Origin: Haloferax prahovense DSM 18310
GTDB lineage: Archaea > Halobacteriota > Halobacteria > Halobacteriales > Haloferacaceae
Length of the DNA stretch: 64,000 nt
Assembly: GCF_000336815.1 (NCBI RefSeq)
Contig: NZ_AOLG01000012.1
Coordinates: forward strand, 185,244 to 249,243
Reading direction: 5' to 3'
The first letter of the stretch is position 1. Each line of letters opens with the position of its first letter. A model generated the notes under the pieces. That model ran no database searches, had not been told where the DNA came from, and saw only the letters and a program-made list of their open reading frames with translations. Below, one piece after another: positions 25,264-34,718 of this stretch. The position numbers and the translations under genes are program-made.

Positions 25264-26925
25264 TCACTCGTCCGACGGAGCCTCCGCGTCGGGCGTCTTG
25301 CCCTCGATGAGCGAGGAGTCGTCGTACCGGTCTCGGAGCACCTTCTTGTCGAACTTACCGGTCGCGGTCTTCGGGACCTCCTCGATGAACACGACCTCGT
25401 CGGGGGCCCACCACTTCGGGAACTCGTCTTCGACGAGCGCGACGAGTTCGGCCTTGAGCGCCGCTTCGTCCGCGCCCGCCTTCGGGACGATGAAGGCCAC
25501 GGGGCGCTCCTGCCAGCGCTCGTGGGGCACGCCGATGACGGTCGCCTCCGCCACGTCGTCGTGGGCCATGATGCTGTTTTCCAGTTCGAGCGACGAAATC
25601 CACTCGCCGCCGGACTTGATGACGTCTTTCGCCCGGTCGACGATTTGGACGTAGCCGTCTTCGTCCACCGTGACCACGTCGCCCGTCTTCAGCCAGTTGC
25701 CCTCGTAGTCCTCCGCGTTCGCGTCGGGGCGCTCGAAGTACTCGGTCGTCACCCACGGGCCGCGCACCCAGAGTTCGCCGAAGTCCTCGCCGTTCCACGG
25801 GACCTCGTTCCCGTCGTCGTCGACGACGCGCATCTCCAGCCCCGGCGCGAGCAGCCCCTGCTTGGCGCGCTTTTCGTACTGTTCTTCCGCGGGAAGGTCC
25901 TCCATCCCCGGCTTGAGATGCGCGACGGTGCCGACCGGCGACATCTCCGTCATCCCCCACGCGTGGAGCACGTCCACGTCGTACTCCTCGTCGAACCGGC
26001 GGATGACCGACTTGGGCGCGGCGGACCCGCCGATGATGATGCGTTCGAGCGACGAGATGTCCGCGTCGTGCTCGTCGAGGTAGTCGAGCAGGCCGAGCCA
26101 CACCGTGGGCACGCCCGCGGTCATCGTCACACCCTCCTCCTCGATGAGTTTCGCGAGGTCCTCGGGCGTCGGCGATGGGCCGGGATAGACGTGTTTCGCG
26201 CCCGCCGCGGTCGTCGAAAACGGCAGGCCCCACGCGTTGACGTGGAACATCGGCACGACCGGCATGATGACGTCCTCCGCGCCGATGTCGAGACCGGACT
26301 TGGGGAGCGTCGCCATCGTGTGCGCCCACAGCATCTGCTGGGAGTACTCGACGCCCTTCGGCTCCCCGGTCGTCCCCGACGTGTAGCACATCCCCGCCGG
26401 TTGGTCCTCCGGGAGGTCCGGCCAGTCGTACTCGTCGGGGTAGTCGGCGATGAACGACTCGTAGTCCGTCACCGGGGACAGTCCCACGTCCTCGGGGACG
26501 TCCGAGGCCATCACGACGAACTGCTCGACGGAGGCGAACGCGTCCTCATCGACCGCGCCCGCGAGTTTCGGCGCGAGCGACGGGTCCACGAAGATGATGC
26601 GGTCTGCCGCGTTCTCGACGATGTACTGGATGTGGTGGTCGGGGAGAAGCGGGTTGATGGTGTGCAACTGCGCGCCCATCGACGGCACGCCGAAGTACGT
26701 CTCGAAGTGTCGGTTGTGGTTCCAGCAGAAGGTCGCCACCCGGTCGCCGTCCCCGATGCCGGCGTCCGAAAGCGCCCCCGCGAGCCGTGCCACGCGTCCC
26801 TCGTACTCCGCGTACGTGTAGCGTTCCAGCCCTTCGGCGGTCCGAGAGACGATTTCGCGGTCCGGAAAGAGCTTGCCCGCGCGCCACAGGAACGGCCGAA
26901 GCGTCTGGTTGGTAGCACCTACCAT
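25264..26925 (-). CDS. AMP-forming long-chain fatty-acid-CoA ligase
   Basis: Activates a carboxylic acid to its CoA thioester through an acyl-adenylate. A 553-residue member of the ANL superfamily: P-loop CYTSGTTGEPKGVEYS near residue 185, HAWGMTEMSPVGT, LWVRGPWVTTEYFERPDANA, WLKTGDVVTVDEDGYVQIVD, and the C-terminal hinge and lysine region KTATGKFDKKVLR. The ATG at 26925 (MVGATNQ) is chosen over 26967 because a TATA-like GTTTTAC (about 26943-26950) precedes it. With the adjacent dehydrogenase, it fits a beta-oxidation start. Confidence 0.92.
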   Translation of the reverse strand: MVGATNQTLRPFLWRAGKLFPDREIVSRTAEGLERYTYAEYEGRVARLAGALSDAGIGDGDRVATFCWNHNRHFETYFGVPSMGAQLHTINPLLPDHHIQYIVENAADRIIFVDPSLAPKLAGAVDEDAFASVEQFVVMASDVPEDVGLSPVTDYESFIADYPDEYDWPDLPEDQPAGMCYTSGTTGEPKGVEYSQQMLWAHTMATLPKSGLDIGAEDVIMPVVPMFHVNAWGLPFSTTAAGAKHVYPGPSPTPEDLAKLIEEEGVTMTAGVPTVWLGLLDYLDEHDADISSLERIIIGGSAAPKSVIRRFDEEYDVDVLHAWGMTEMSPVGTVAHLKPGMEDLPAEEQYEKRAKQGLLAPGLEMRVVDDDGNEVPWNGEDFGELWVRGPWVTTEYFERPDANAEDYEGNWLKTGDVVTVDEDGYVQIVDRAKDVIKSGGEWISSLELENSIMAHDDVAEATVIGVPHERWQERPVAFIVPKAGADEAALKAELVALVEDEFPKWWAPDEVVFIEEVPKTATGKFDKKVLRDRYDDSSLIEGKTPDAEAPSDE

Positions 26926-27013
26926 ACTGTCCTCTTGCGGTAAAACGTAATGATTGTTTGGACACAACCCGGCGAGACGCGGGCTGTGGATTTCGCTTCA
27001 CTCGCGGGCGCGT

Positions 27014-28954
27014 TCACTCCTCGTCGCGGTCGGGAGCGGGTCCGTCGTCGCCGCCGCCGATGTCGCCCTCCCCGCTCTCGACGTCATCGCGTTCGTCTTC
27101 GTCGGCTATCGCCTCACCGTCGTCACCGTCCCGTTCCGCGTCCGCGTCTGCGACCGCCGGGTCGGCCTCGGCGTCGTCGATGGTGGCCCTATCGGCGTCG
27201 CTCGCGGGCGTCGCCTCGTCGACTTCGGCCTCGGATTCGTCGGCTTCGCGCCCGCTCTCGGTCGCGCGCGCTTCGTCGCTTTCCTCGGCCGCCGCGCGCT
27301 CCGGTTCGGCCTCCGCGACGGGCTTGGCCGCGACCAGTCGCTCGCGGACCGCCTCGCGGTCGATGGTCCCCGAGACGGTCCGCGGGAGTTCCTCCGCGGT
27401 CTCGACCAGTCGCGGACATTTGAACCCGGCGAGTCGCTCGCGGCAGAAGTCGTCGAGGTCCTCGTCGTCCGGAGGATTCTCCGGGTCGGCGGGGACGACG
27501 AGCGCGGCGACGCGCTCGCCCCACTCGGCGTCGGGGACGCCGAGCACGACGGCGTCGTCCACGTCGGGGTGGTCCCGCAGGACCGCCGCGACCTCGCCGG
27601 GGTCGACGTTCTCGCCGCCGGTGATGATGCGGTCGTCCTTCCGGTTCAGGACGTACAGGAGGCCGTCGTCGTCGCGGTAGCCGATGTCGCCGGTCCGGAG
27701 GCCCGCGTCGGTGAAGGCGTCGGCGGTCGCCTCCGGGTTCCGGTAATAGCCGGGCGAGACGGTCGGTCCAGAGACGACGAGTTCGCCCGGCGTCCCGGGT
27801 TCGACGGCGGTGCCGTCCTCGTCGACGACCCAGAGGTCGGTGAAAAAGAGCGGTCGCCCGACGGTCCCCACGTCGGCGAACGCCTCGTCCGGGGTCGCGG
27901 TGGCGACCTGCGAGGCCGTCTCGGTCATGCCGTAGGTCGGGTAGACCGGCACCGAGTAGTTCCGACAGCGCTCGACGAGGTCGTCGGGGGCGGGCGCGCC
28001 GCCGAGGAGCACCACGCGGAGCGAATCGGAGAGCGTGCCCCTGCTGTCGAGCATCCGCTTGAGCATCGTCGGTACGAGCGAGACCCCCGTCGCGTCGTAC
28101 TTGCCGATGTCGTCGGCCGCGCCGCCGGCGTCGAAGCCCTCGCGGAGGACGACGGTCGTCCCGTACAGCGGGCCGCGGAGAATCGGGCCGATGCCGCCCA
28201 TGTGGTGCAGCGAGAGCGTGACGAGCCACCGGTCGTCGGGCGAGACGCCGAGTCGGAACGCCCCGGCGACGGCGTTGGCGAGCAGATTGCCCATCGTGAG
28301 TTTCACGGCCTTCGGCGTCCCGGTCGTCCCCGAAGTAAAAAGCAGGAGCATCGTCTCCGAGAGCGACCAGCCCGCGGGTTCGACCCGTTTCGGCGCGATA
28401 GACGAGAGGTTGATGACGCCTTCCCAGCGCGGGTCGTCCACGGAGACGACAGGCACGTCGGTCGTGGCCTCGACCGCCGTCGACTCGGTGGACTCGCCGC
28501 AGACGAGCGTCGTCACGTCTGCGAGTTCGACGTTGCGGCCGACCTCGTCGGGGGTGAGTCGGTCGCTGAGGGGGACGAGCACCGCCCCGAGCCGCGTCGC
28601 GGCGTGGATGAGTCGGACGTAGTCCACGCCGGGGTCGAGAACGACGCCGAGGTGGTCGCCGGCCTCAACGCCGAGCGCGGCGAGTTGGCCGGCCGTCTCG
28701 TCCACGAGCGCGTCGAGTTCGCGGAAGGTCCACGAGTCGCCGGTCGCGGCGTGGATGAGCGCCTCTCGGTCGGGCGTCGCGGCGACCCGGTGGGAGAGCC
28801 AGTCGCGCATCGGTCCGGCGAACCCGCCTCCCTCGCCGCCGGGTGCGGAACCGTCAGCGGCGGAGCCCTCATCGCCACCGTCTGAACTGCCGGTGGCGGT
28901 TGCGTCGTCGTCGGTTGAGTCCACAGGCGCGTCGTCGGGGTAATCTCCCGTCAT
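27014..28954 (-). CDS. menE: MenE-like AMP-forming acyl-CoA ligase with acidic C-terminal tail
   Basis: A 646-residue ANL-superfamily ligase resembling o-succinylbenzoate-CoA ligase of menaquinone synthesis. Motifs are LFTSGTTGTPKAVKLT near residue 210, YPTYGMTETASQVAT near 340, LRTGDIGYRDDDGLLYVLNR near 430 and KDDRIITGGENVDPGEV. The MenE assignment rests on overall resemblance; no other men genes are in the window. Two extensions are odd: an acidic/glycine N-terminus of about 48 residues, and a final 101 residues with no lysine and no aromatic residue. It follows the epimerase gene by only three bases, so the two are co-transcribed. Confidence 0.75.
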   Translation of the reverse strand: MTGDYPDDAPVDSTDDDATATGSSDGGDEGSAADGSAPGGEGGGFAGPMRDWLSHRVAATPDREALIHAATGDSWTFRELDALVDETAGQLAALGVEAGDHLGVVLDPGVDYVRLIHAATRLGAVLVPLSDRLTPDEVGRNVELADVTTLVCGESTESTAVEATTDVPVVSVDDPRWEGVINLSSIAPKRVEPAGWSLSETMLLLFTSGTTGTPKAVKLTMGNLLANAVAGAFRLGVSPDDRWLVTLSLHHMGGIGPILRGPLYGTTVVLREGFDAGGAADDIGKYDATGVSLVPTMLKRMLDSRGTLSDSLRVVLLGGAPAPDDLVERCRNYSVPVYPTYGMTETASQVATATPDEAFADVGTVGRPLFFTDLWVVDEDGTAVEPGTPGELVVSGPTVSPGYYRNPEATADAFTDAGLRTGDIGYRDDDGLLYVLNRKDDRIITGGENVDPGEVAAVLRDHPDVDDAVVLGVPDAEWGERVAALVVPADPENPPDDEDLDDFCRERLAGFKCPRLVETAEELPRTVSGTIDREAVRERLVAAKPVAEAEPERAAAEESDEARATESGREADESEAEVDEATPASDADRATIDDAEADPAVADADAERDGDDGEAIADEDERDDVESGEGDIGGGDDGPAPDRDEE

Positions 28955-28957
28955 CGC

Positions 28958-29341
28958 TCAGTGCGAGACGAACTCGACGAGGACGCCGCCCGTGGACTTG
29001 GGATGGAGGAAGGCAACCTCGTGGCCCCACGCGCCGGGGCGCGGTTCCTCGTCGATTCGGTCGACGCCGGCGGCCTCGGCGGTCCGGAGCGCGGCCTCGA
29101 TGTCGTCGGTCTCGATGGCGACGTGGTGGATGCCGCCGCCGCGCTTGTCGAGGAACTTCGAGATGGCACCCCCCTCGTGGGGTTCGAGCAGTTCGAAGTA
29201 GCCGTTTTCGAGTTCGAGGAAGACGACCGACATGCCGTCGAACGTCTCCTCGTGGGCCACGGGCGCGTCGAACAGCTCCGCGAACAGCGCGGCCAGTCCG
29301 GCGGCGTCGGGCGTGGCGATTCCGACGTGGTCGAAGTGCAT
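28958..29341 (-). CDS. mce: Methylmalonyl-CoA epimerase
   Basis: Interconverts (S)- and (R)-methylmalonyl-CoA, feeding methylmalonyl-CoA mutase. A 127-residue vicinal-oxygen-chelate protein with probable metal ligands His5 (MHFDHVGIAT), His73 (GIHHVAIETDD) and Glu123 (VLVEFVSH). The frame stays open far upstream to 29989, but MHFDHVG is the family start. The ATG is 28 bases from a TATA-like TTTAT shared with the divergent gene. The mutase catalytic subunit is encoded about 1.6 kb away, also on the minus strand. Confidence 0.9.
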   Translation of the reverse strand: MHFDHVGIATPDAAGLAALFAELFDAPVAHEETFDGMSVVFLELENGYFELLEPHEGGAISKFLDKRGGGIHHVAIETDDIEAALRTAEAAGVDRIDEEPRPGAWGHEVAFLHPKSTGGVLVEFVSH

Positions 29342-29364
29342 GTCACCAGTTCGTCGGGCGCAAC

Positions 29365-29374
29365 GGATAAACCC
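29365..29374. promoter_or_regulatory. Shared bidirectional TATA element
   Basis: GGATAAACCC lies at the centre of the 54-base gap between divergent starts at 29341 and 29396. Its middle is 28 bases from the minus-strand ATG and 27 bases from the plus-strand ATG. No other TATA-like string occurs in the gap. Confidence 0.55.
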
Positions 29375-29395
29375 AGACGGTTCGATACTCATGTC

Positions 29396-29770
29396 ATGAT
29401 AGTAACCACAACTGAGTCGGTCGTCGGCCGCGACATCGAGGTGACGCTGGGTGCCGTCCGCGGGAACACGATTCGCGCTCGGAACGTCGGCCGCGACATC
29501 ACGCAGGGGCTCCGAAACATCGTCGGCGGCGAACTCAAGTCCTACACCGGGCTGATGGCCGAGGCGCGCGACGAGGCGACAGACCGGATGGTGGCCGAGG
29601 CGGAGGCGATGGGTGCCGACGCCGTCGTCGGCGTCCGCTACGTGACCGCCGAGGTAACGCAGGGCGCGGCCGAGATTCTGGCCTACGGGACCGCTGTCAA
29701 ACTCGTCGGTGACGCCGACGCCGACGACGACGCGGAATCGGCGTCCGCGTCGAACGCCGACGTGGCGTGA
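29396..29770 (+). CDS. YbjQ/UPF0145 family protein
   Basis: A 124-residue protein of the YbjQ/UPF0145 family (heavy-metal-binding-like fold, probably a homopentamer): TTTESVVGRDIEVTLGAVRG, RNIVGGELKSYTGLMAEARD, MGADAVVGVRYVTAEVTQ and ILAYGTAVKL. The last 17 residues are an acidic haloarchaeal tail (DADADDDAESASASNADVA). The biochemical role is not established. The start is the ATG at 29396 (MIVTT); an ATG five bases earlier runs straight into a stop. Confidence 0.85.
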   Translation: MIVTTTESVVGRDIEVTLGAVRGNTIRARNVGRDITQGLRNIVGGELKSYTGLMAEARDEATDRMVAEAEAMGADAVVGVRYVTAEVTQGAAEILAYGTAVKLVGDADADDDAESASASNADVA

Positions 29771-29777
29771 GCCGACG

Positions 29778-30116
29778 GTGACGCCGACGTCTCGGCGCGC
29801 CGTCCGCGACCCGCGGCGGCTCGCACGCGGGTTCGCTCGACTCGCCACAGACCTGACCACAGTCGCCGTCTTCGCCGTGCTCGCGGCCGCGTGGGCGGTC
29901 GGTTTCTTCGGCGTGTTGCCGAAGGAGATTTGGGTCGTCGACTTCCCCGCGCTGGTTGCCGCCTTCTTCTTCGACACGCTCGCCGCCAACGAGTTCGGCG
30001 TCCGCGAGACGGCGACGTTCTATCCGGCGCTCGCCGTCTTCGGCTACCTCGAAGCGATGGTCGTCGTGGCGGTCGGCCGGGTGCTCCGAACCCGACTCGT
30101 CGGGGTCGGTGAGTGA
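29778..30116 (+). CDS. Small predicted membrane protein
   Basis: A 112-residue protein with a basic N-terminus (TSRRAVRDPRRLARGF) and two or three hydrophobic helices (VAVFAVLAAAWAVGFFGVLP, ALVAAFFFDTLAA, LEAMVVVAVGRVL). The frame opens at 29709 inside the YbjQ gene, but the GTG at 29778, seven bases after the YbjQ stop, gives a more plausible start. Probably co-transcribed with the YbjQ-family gene. Not assigned to a characterised family. Confidence 0.65.
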   Translation: MTPTSRRAVRDPRRLARGFARLATDLTTVAVFAVLAAAWAVGFFGVLPKEIWVVDFPALVAAFFFDTLAANEFGVRETATFYPALAVFGYLEAMVVVAVGRVLRTRLVGVGE

Positions 30117-30297
30117 CGCGAAAGCGGGACACGCGTCGAGAGCGGGGACGAAAATGAGCGCGGAAGCGCGCGTCAAGAGCGGGACGCGGGAGTCGTGACG
30201 GCCGTGGAGGGTGTGGTGGTCGTGAGAGGCGTGGCGTGTGCGAGGTGTGAGGGACGCGAGCGGGGGCGGTGTGGAACTCACGGCGTTCGGTCGGTCC

Positions 30298-30582
30298 TCA
30301 GTCGCGGGCGGTCCGGGCGACCGTGACCTCGACGGGGACGCCGGGCACGTCGACCGTCAGCATCGAGCGGTCGGCCCGGGTGACGACGGCGCGGGCGACG
30401 GCGACGATGGCCGCGACGGTGACGGCGACCGCGAGCGACGCCACGGGGTAGGTGACGACCGCGACGACCGCGGCCATCGAGGCGAGCAGGACGGCCTGCG
30501 TCGCCAGCGAGGGCGCGGGGCGGTGATGCGAGGGGCGATAATCGGAGACGGTACGACTGTCTCGGGAGCGTCTTCGTGACAT
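30298..30582 (-). CDS. Small predicted membrane protein
   Basis: A 94-residue protein with an arginine-rich N-terminus (MSRRRSRDSRT), two closely spaced hydrophobic helices (LATQAVLLASMAAVVAVVTY and VASLAVAVTVAAIVAVARAV) and a short C-terminal beta-like tail. The ATG at 30582 is preferred over the longer frame from 30645. No family recognised. It is flanked by non-coding stretches, so it may be a single-gene transcript. Confidence 0.6.
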   Translation of the reverse strand: MSRRRSRDSRTVSDYRPSHHRPAPSLATQAVLLASMAAVVAVVTYPVASLAVAVTVAAIVAVARAVVTRADRSMLTVDVPGVPVEVTVARTARD

Positions 30583-30925
30583 TCGTCTGGTGAGGTGGAC
30601 AATCGGATGCGATACCGGGGGCTCTCGGGTCGAAGAGCCCCGCAACGCGACGGCCGCCGCTCGAACGTCGAGCGACTGGTGGCGCGAACCTCGCGCCGAC
30701 AGACGGCGGCCGGGCGTGTGACGGGTTTAGAATGCGATAAGCGGCATCATAAGCCTCGATTGTCTCCACTCGGGGGGTGATAATAAAACTCGTTAGCCGG
30801 GTGAATGTATAATTCGAGTGACTAGTTGGCACGGGCCGAGACGGACTGGGCGGTCGGACTGGAGGGGAGCAGCACGTGGCCGCCGGGTCGGGGTCGGTGG
30901 TCGCGCCCCGAGTCTCGGAGGTGAC
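30583..30925. other. Intergenic region (343 bp) without recognisable gene
   Basis: Contains no frame with convincing protein character. The right part (about 30775-30820, GGTGATAATAAAACTCG and GTATAATTCG) is AT-rich. It lies downstream of the mutase stop, so it may hold that gene's terminator and promoter elements for the small membrane protein. Confidence 0.5.
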
Positions 30926-32602
30926 TCAGGCCATACCGGGTTCGTACTCGCCGAACTCCTCGCGGAGGACGCCGCATATCTCGCCGACCGTCGCGTAGGC
31001 CTTGACCGCCGTGACGATGAGCGGGAGGAGGTTCTCGTCGCCGTTCGCGGCGGCGCGGATGTCCTCCAGGGCGGCCTCGACGGCCGCCTCGTCGCGGTCG
31101 TCCTTCCGGGATTCGAGCGACTCGACCTGCTTGCTCTCATCTTCCTCGGCGACCTCCTGGACCTCGACGGTCGGCTCTTCGTCCACCTGATACTCGTTGA
31201 CGCCGACGATGACGCGCTCGCCCTCCTCAATCTCGCGTTGGCGCTCGTAGGCCACGTCCTGAATCTCCCGCTGGACCCACTGGTTCTTCACGGCGTCGAG
31301 CATGCCGCCGCGGTCGTCGACCTCGTCGAGCAGGTCGAACGCCTCGTCTTCGATGTCGTCGGTCAGCGCCTCGACGTAGTAGCTCCCCGCCAGCGGGTCG
31401 ATGGTGTCCGCCGCGCCCGACTCGTGGGCGAGAATCTGCTGGGTCCGAAGCGCCGTGCGGACCGACTTCTCGGTCGGCAGCGACAGCGCCTCGTCCTTCC
31501 CGTTGGTGTGTAGCGACTGCGTGCCGCCGAGGACGGCCGCCAGCGCCTGATAGGCGACTCGGACGACGTTGTTCTCGACCTGCTGGGCGGTGAGCGTCGA
31601 CCCGCCGGTCTGGGTGTGGAACTTCAACTGCATCGACTTCGGGTTCTCCGCGCCGAAGCGCTCTTCCATAATTTTCGCCCACATCCGCCGGGCGGCGCGG
31701 AACTTCGACACCTCTTCGAGGATGTTGTTGTGGGCGTTGAAGAAGAAGGACAACTGGGGGGCGAACTCGTCCACGTCGAGGCCGGCGTCGACCGCGGCCT
31801 GCACGTACTGGATGCCGTTGCCGAGGGTGAACGCGACCTCTTGGGCGGCGGTCGAGCCGGCCTCGCGGATGTGGTAACCGGAGATGGAGATGGTGTTGAA
31901 CTTCGGCGTCTCCTCCGCGCAGAACTCGAATATGTCCGTGATGAGCCGCATCGACGGCTCCGGCGGGAAGATGTAGAGGTTCCGCGCGATGTACTCCTTC
32001 ATGATGTCGTTCTGGATGGTGCCGCGGAGCTCCTCGCGGGGGACGCCCTGCTTGTCGCCGAGCGCGACGTACATCGCCAGCAACACGGCCGCCGGGGCGT
32101 TGATGGTCATCGACGTGGAGACCTCGCCGAGGTCGATGCCGTCGAACACCGTCTCCATGTCGTGGAGGCTGTCGATGGCGACGCCCGACTTCCCGACCTC
32201 GCCGGCGGCCATCATCGCGTCGGAGTCGTAGCCCATCTGCGTCGGCAGGTCGAACGCGAGCGACAGCCCCGACGAGCCGTTGTCGATGAGGTAGCGGAAC
32301 CGCTCGTTCGTCTCGGCGGCCGTCCCGAAGCCGGCGTACTGCCGCATCGTCCAGAGCCGCCCGCGGTGCATCGTCGGGTAGACCCCGCGCGTGTAGGGCT
32401 TTTCGCCCGGGAAGCCCACGTCCTCGTCGTAGTCCACGTCGGCGTCGTCGGGCGTGTAGAGCCGCTCGACGACGTTGCCGCCCGTGTCCGTCGTGAACTC
32501 CTCTTTCCGCTCCCCGAAGCGGTCGAGCGTCGGCCCCAGCGTCTCCTCTTCCCACTCGGCTTTCGCCTCCCGAATCTCTTCGAGCTCGTCGGGATCAAAC
32601 AT
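30926..32602 (-). CDS. mcmA: Methylmalonyl-CoA mutase, catalytic (large) subunit
   Basis: Adenosylcobalamin-dependent rearrangement of methylmalonyl-CoA to succinyl-CoA. A 558-residue TIM-barrel subunit with family blocks [29 protein letters not shown]-type [55 protein letters not shown] and [16 protein letters not shown]. It ends at about the point where single-chain mutases continue into the cobalamin-binding domain. The DxHxxG domain must therefore come from a separate small subunit encoded outside this window, as is usual in archaea. A TATA-like CTTAAG lies 27 bases upstream. Confidence 0.93.
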   Translation of the reverse strand: MFDPDELEEIREAKAEWEEETLGPTLDRFGERKEEFTTDTGGNVVERLYTPDDADVDYDEDVGFPGEKPYTRGVYPTMHRGRLWTMRQYAGFGTAAETNERFRYLIDNGSSGLSLAFDLPTQMGYDSDAMMAAGEVGKSGVAIDSLHDMETVFDGIDLGEVSTSMTINAPAAVLLAMYVALGDKQGVPREELRGTIQNDIMKEYIARNLYIFPPEPSMRLITDIFEFCAEETPKFNTISISGYHIREAGSTAAQEVAFTLGNGIQYVQAAVDAGLDVDEFAPQLSFFFNAHNNILEEVSKFRAARRMWAKIMEERFGAENPKSMQLKFHTQTGGSTLTAQQVENNVVRVAYQALAAVLGGTQSLHTNGKDEALSLPTEKSVRTALRTQQILAHESGAADTIDPLAGSYYVEALTDDIEDEAFDLLDEVDDRGGMLDAVKNQWVQREIQDVAYERQREIEEGERVIVGVNEYQVDEEPTVEVQEVAEEDESKQVESLESRKDDRDEAAVEAALEDIRAAANGDENLLPLIVTAVKAYATVGEICGVLREEFGEYEPGMA

Positions 32603-32626
32603 GGTCGAAGATGTGGTTTGTCCCTA

Positions 32627-32632
32627 CTTAAG
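32627..32632 (-). promoter_or_regulatory. TATA element of mcmA
   Basis: CTTAAG is centred about 27 bases before the ATG at 32602, consistent with leaderless transcription. Confidence 0.45.
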
Positions 32633-32813
32633 CGTACGCGGGTCGGCGAATCGCGGTGCCGCCACCGACTGCGGGTGCGACGAGGACGGGCGCGAGACCG
32701 CGAGACCGACGGCGGCGGACGCGGTGAAGGCGGAGCGCAAACGCGCCCGCGACAGAACCCACGAATCCGGCCGCTGCGACCGATTTTATGTCGCTCGCGC
32801 GCCCTGCTTCGCC

Positions 32814-33482
32814 ATGGACATCCTGACCGACGAGACGCGGCGGTTCCTCGCGGCGACCGCGCCCGAACACGACGCGGTGCAGGCCGAGATGGCCACGTAC
32901 GCCGACGAGCATGGCTTTCCGATTATCGGCCCCGAAGCGGGCGGCGTGCTCCGCGTCCTCGCGCACCTCGCGGACGCGAAGCGGCTGTTCGAGTTCGGGT
33001 CCGGCTTCGGCTACTCCGCGACGTGGTTCGCCGAGGGGATGGCGGACGACGCCGAACTCTACCTGACGGAACACGACGCCCACGAACTCGACATGGCGCG
33101 GGACTTTCTCGACCGCGCCGGCCTCGCCGACCGGACGACCTTCCTCGAAGGCGACGCGCTCGACCTGTTCGAGGGCGTCGACGGCGAGTTCGACCTCGTG
33201 CTCTTGGACCACCAGAAACACCGCTACGCCGAGGCGTTCGACCTCGTCGCCGACCGCGTCACGGAAGGCGGCGTCGTCGTCGCCGACAACGTGATGCGCG
33301 GCCCCGTCGATTTCGGCGCGCTCACCGACTGGAGCGAAGGGAAGGCTGAGGCGCTGGACGGGGCCGACGCCGACACCCGCGGCATCGCGGCGTTCCTCGA
33401 CGCGGTGCGGGCCGACCCGCGGTACGAGACCATCGTTCTCCCGGTCGGCAGTGGTCTCGCGGTCAGCACGCGGGTCGAGTGA
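32814..33482 (+). CDS. SAM-dependent O-methyltransferase
   Basis: A 222-residue class I methyltransferase of the catechol/caffeoyl-CoA O-methyltransferase type: [19 protein letters not shown] is the SAM-binding motif, [19 protein letters not shown] the second strand, and [19 protein letters not shown] the metal and catalytic aspartate region. The ATG at 32814 is 28 bases from a TATA-like TTTTA at 32784-32788, so the longer frame upstream to 32475 is not coding. It is divergent from mcmA. Substrate unknown. Confidence 0.87.
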   Translation: MDILTDETRRFLAATAPEHDAVQAEMATYADEHGFPIIGPEAGGVLRVLAHLADAKRLFEFGSGFGYSATWFAEGMADDAELYLTEHDAHELDMARDFLDRAGLADRTTFLEGDALDLFEGVDGEFDLVLLDHQKHRYAEAFDLVADRVTEGGVVVADNVMRGPVDFGALTDWSEGKAEALDGADADTRGIAAFLDAVRADPRYETIVLPVGSGLAVSTRVE

Positions 33483-33564
33483 GCGCGCGACCGTCGGCCC
33501 GGGCTCGGCCCGCCGCGCACCGACGTTCGCCACGCTTTTGAGCGCCCACCCCGACCCTTCGGGT

Positions 33565-33945
33565 ATGTTTGGAGGCGGCGGGATGAACCCGCGAAAGATG
33601 AAGCAGATGATGAAGCAGATGGGCATCGACGTGACGGAGCTCGATGCCGAGGAAGTCGTCATCAAGACGGCCGACGAGGAACTCGTCTTCTCTGACGCGC
33701 AGGTCACGCGCATGGACGCGCAGGGCCAGGAGACCTACCAAATCGTCGGCGAGCCCGAGACGCGCGAACTCGGTGCCGGTGACGACGGCGACGGCGACGA
33801 CGAGGCCGCGGAGGCCGCCGACGCCATCCCGGCAGACGACGTGGCCATCGTGGCCCAGCGCGCCGGCGTCCCCGAAGACGAGGCCCGCGAAGCGCTGGAG
33901 GCCGAAGACGGCGACCTCGCCGCGGCCATCTCGCGACTGGAGTGA
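33565..33945 (+). CDS. nac: Nascent polypeptide-associated complex protein
   Basis: Ribosome-associated chaperone that contacts nascent chains. A 126-residue archaeal NAC alpha-type protein: glycine-rich start [20 protein letters not shown], the NAC domain (residues about 15-75, [20 protein letters not shown]), an acidic linker, and a C-terminal UBA domain ([20 protein letters not shown]). It overlaps the following tRNA methyltransferase gene by four bases (GTGA), a conserved archaeal pairing as far as I recall. Confidence 0.93.
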   Translation: MFGGGGMNPRKMKQMMKQMGIDVTELDAEEVVIKTADEELVFSDAQVTRMDAQGQETYQIVGEPETRELGAGDDGDGDDEAAEAADAIPADDVAIVAQRAGVPEDEAREALEAEDGDLAAAISRLE

Positions 33946-34667
33946 TACTCCTCGTCCACGGCGACCGGGAGTACCTCCGGGCGCCCGGCGACGAGCTGCA
34001 CACCGACCTCGGGATGCTCACCGTCCCCGAGGACGTCGACGCCGGCCAGACGCTCGAGACCCACATCGGCGAGGAGTTCCTCGTCCGCGAGCCGCGCGGC
34101 CCGGACCTCTTCAACCACTTCGAGCGCACCGGCGCGCCGATGATGCCGCGCGACATCGGCCTCATCGTCGGCCACACCGGCGTCGCGGCCGGCGAACGCG
34201 TCCTCGACGCGGGCACCGGCACGGGCGTCCTCTCGGCGTACCTCGGTCGCCTCGGCGTCGACGTGACGACGTTCGAACGCGACGCCGAGTTCGCCGACGT
34301 CGCCCGCGAGAACATGCAACTCGCCGGCGTGGAAGAACGCGTCGACGTTCGCACCGGCGACATCACCGACGAGGTCGACGACCTCTCGGAGTCGGCGTTC
34401 GACGTGCTCACCCTCGACACCGAGAACGCGCCCGAGGTCGTCCGCCACGCGCCGGACCTCCTCGTGACGGGCGGCTACGTCGCCGTCTACTCCCCGTTCG
34501 TAGAGGGCACGCGCGCGGCCGTCGAAGCCGCCAGAGAGGCGGGCCTGTCGGACGTGGAGACGTTCGAGACGATTCAGCGGCACATGGACTTCAACGACCG
34601 CGGGTCGCGCCCCTCGACCGCCGGCGTCGGCCACACCGGCTACCTCGTCTTCGCCCGCAACGAGTGA
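33942..34667 (+). CDS. trmI: tRNA (adenine-N1)-methyltransferase, TrmI family
   Basis: Methylates N1 of adenosine in tRNA (positions 57/58 in archaeal enzymes). A 241-residue protein: an N-terminal beta domain ([20 protein letters not shown]), the SAM motif [20 protein letters not shown] near residue 88, [16 protein letters not shown], and a C-terminal [10 protein letters not shown]. It begins with GTG overlapping the NAC stop, so the two are translationally coupled. Confidence 0.9.
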   Translation: MILLVHGDREYLRAPGDELHTDLGMLTVPEDVDAGQTLETHIGEEFLVREPRGPDLFNHFERTGAPMMPRDIGLIVGHTGVAAGERVLDAGTGTGVLSAYLGRLGVDVTTFERDAEFADVARENMQLAGVEERVDVRTGDITDEVDDLSESAFDVLTLDTENAPEVVRHAPDLLVTGGYVAVYSPFVEGTRAAVEAAREAGLSDVETFETIQRHMDFNDRGSRPSTAGVGHTGYLVFARNE

Positions 34668-34718
34668 ACGACGCCGACGCCGCCGGGCCAGCCCCGCTTT
34701 CGGCCCGCCGGCGTCGCC

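Noticed and set aside
28958..29989. 343-residue frame containing the epimerase
   Set aside because: The upstream 216 residues are low-complexity and antisense to the YbjQ gene. The epimerase starts at 29341, with the family's typical N-terminus and a TATA element.
32475..32813. N-terminal extension of the O-methyltransferase frame
   Set aside because: It overlaps mcmA on the other strand, and a TATA element at 32784-32788 points to the ATG at 32814.
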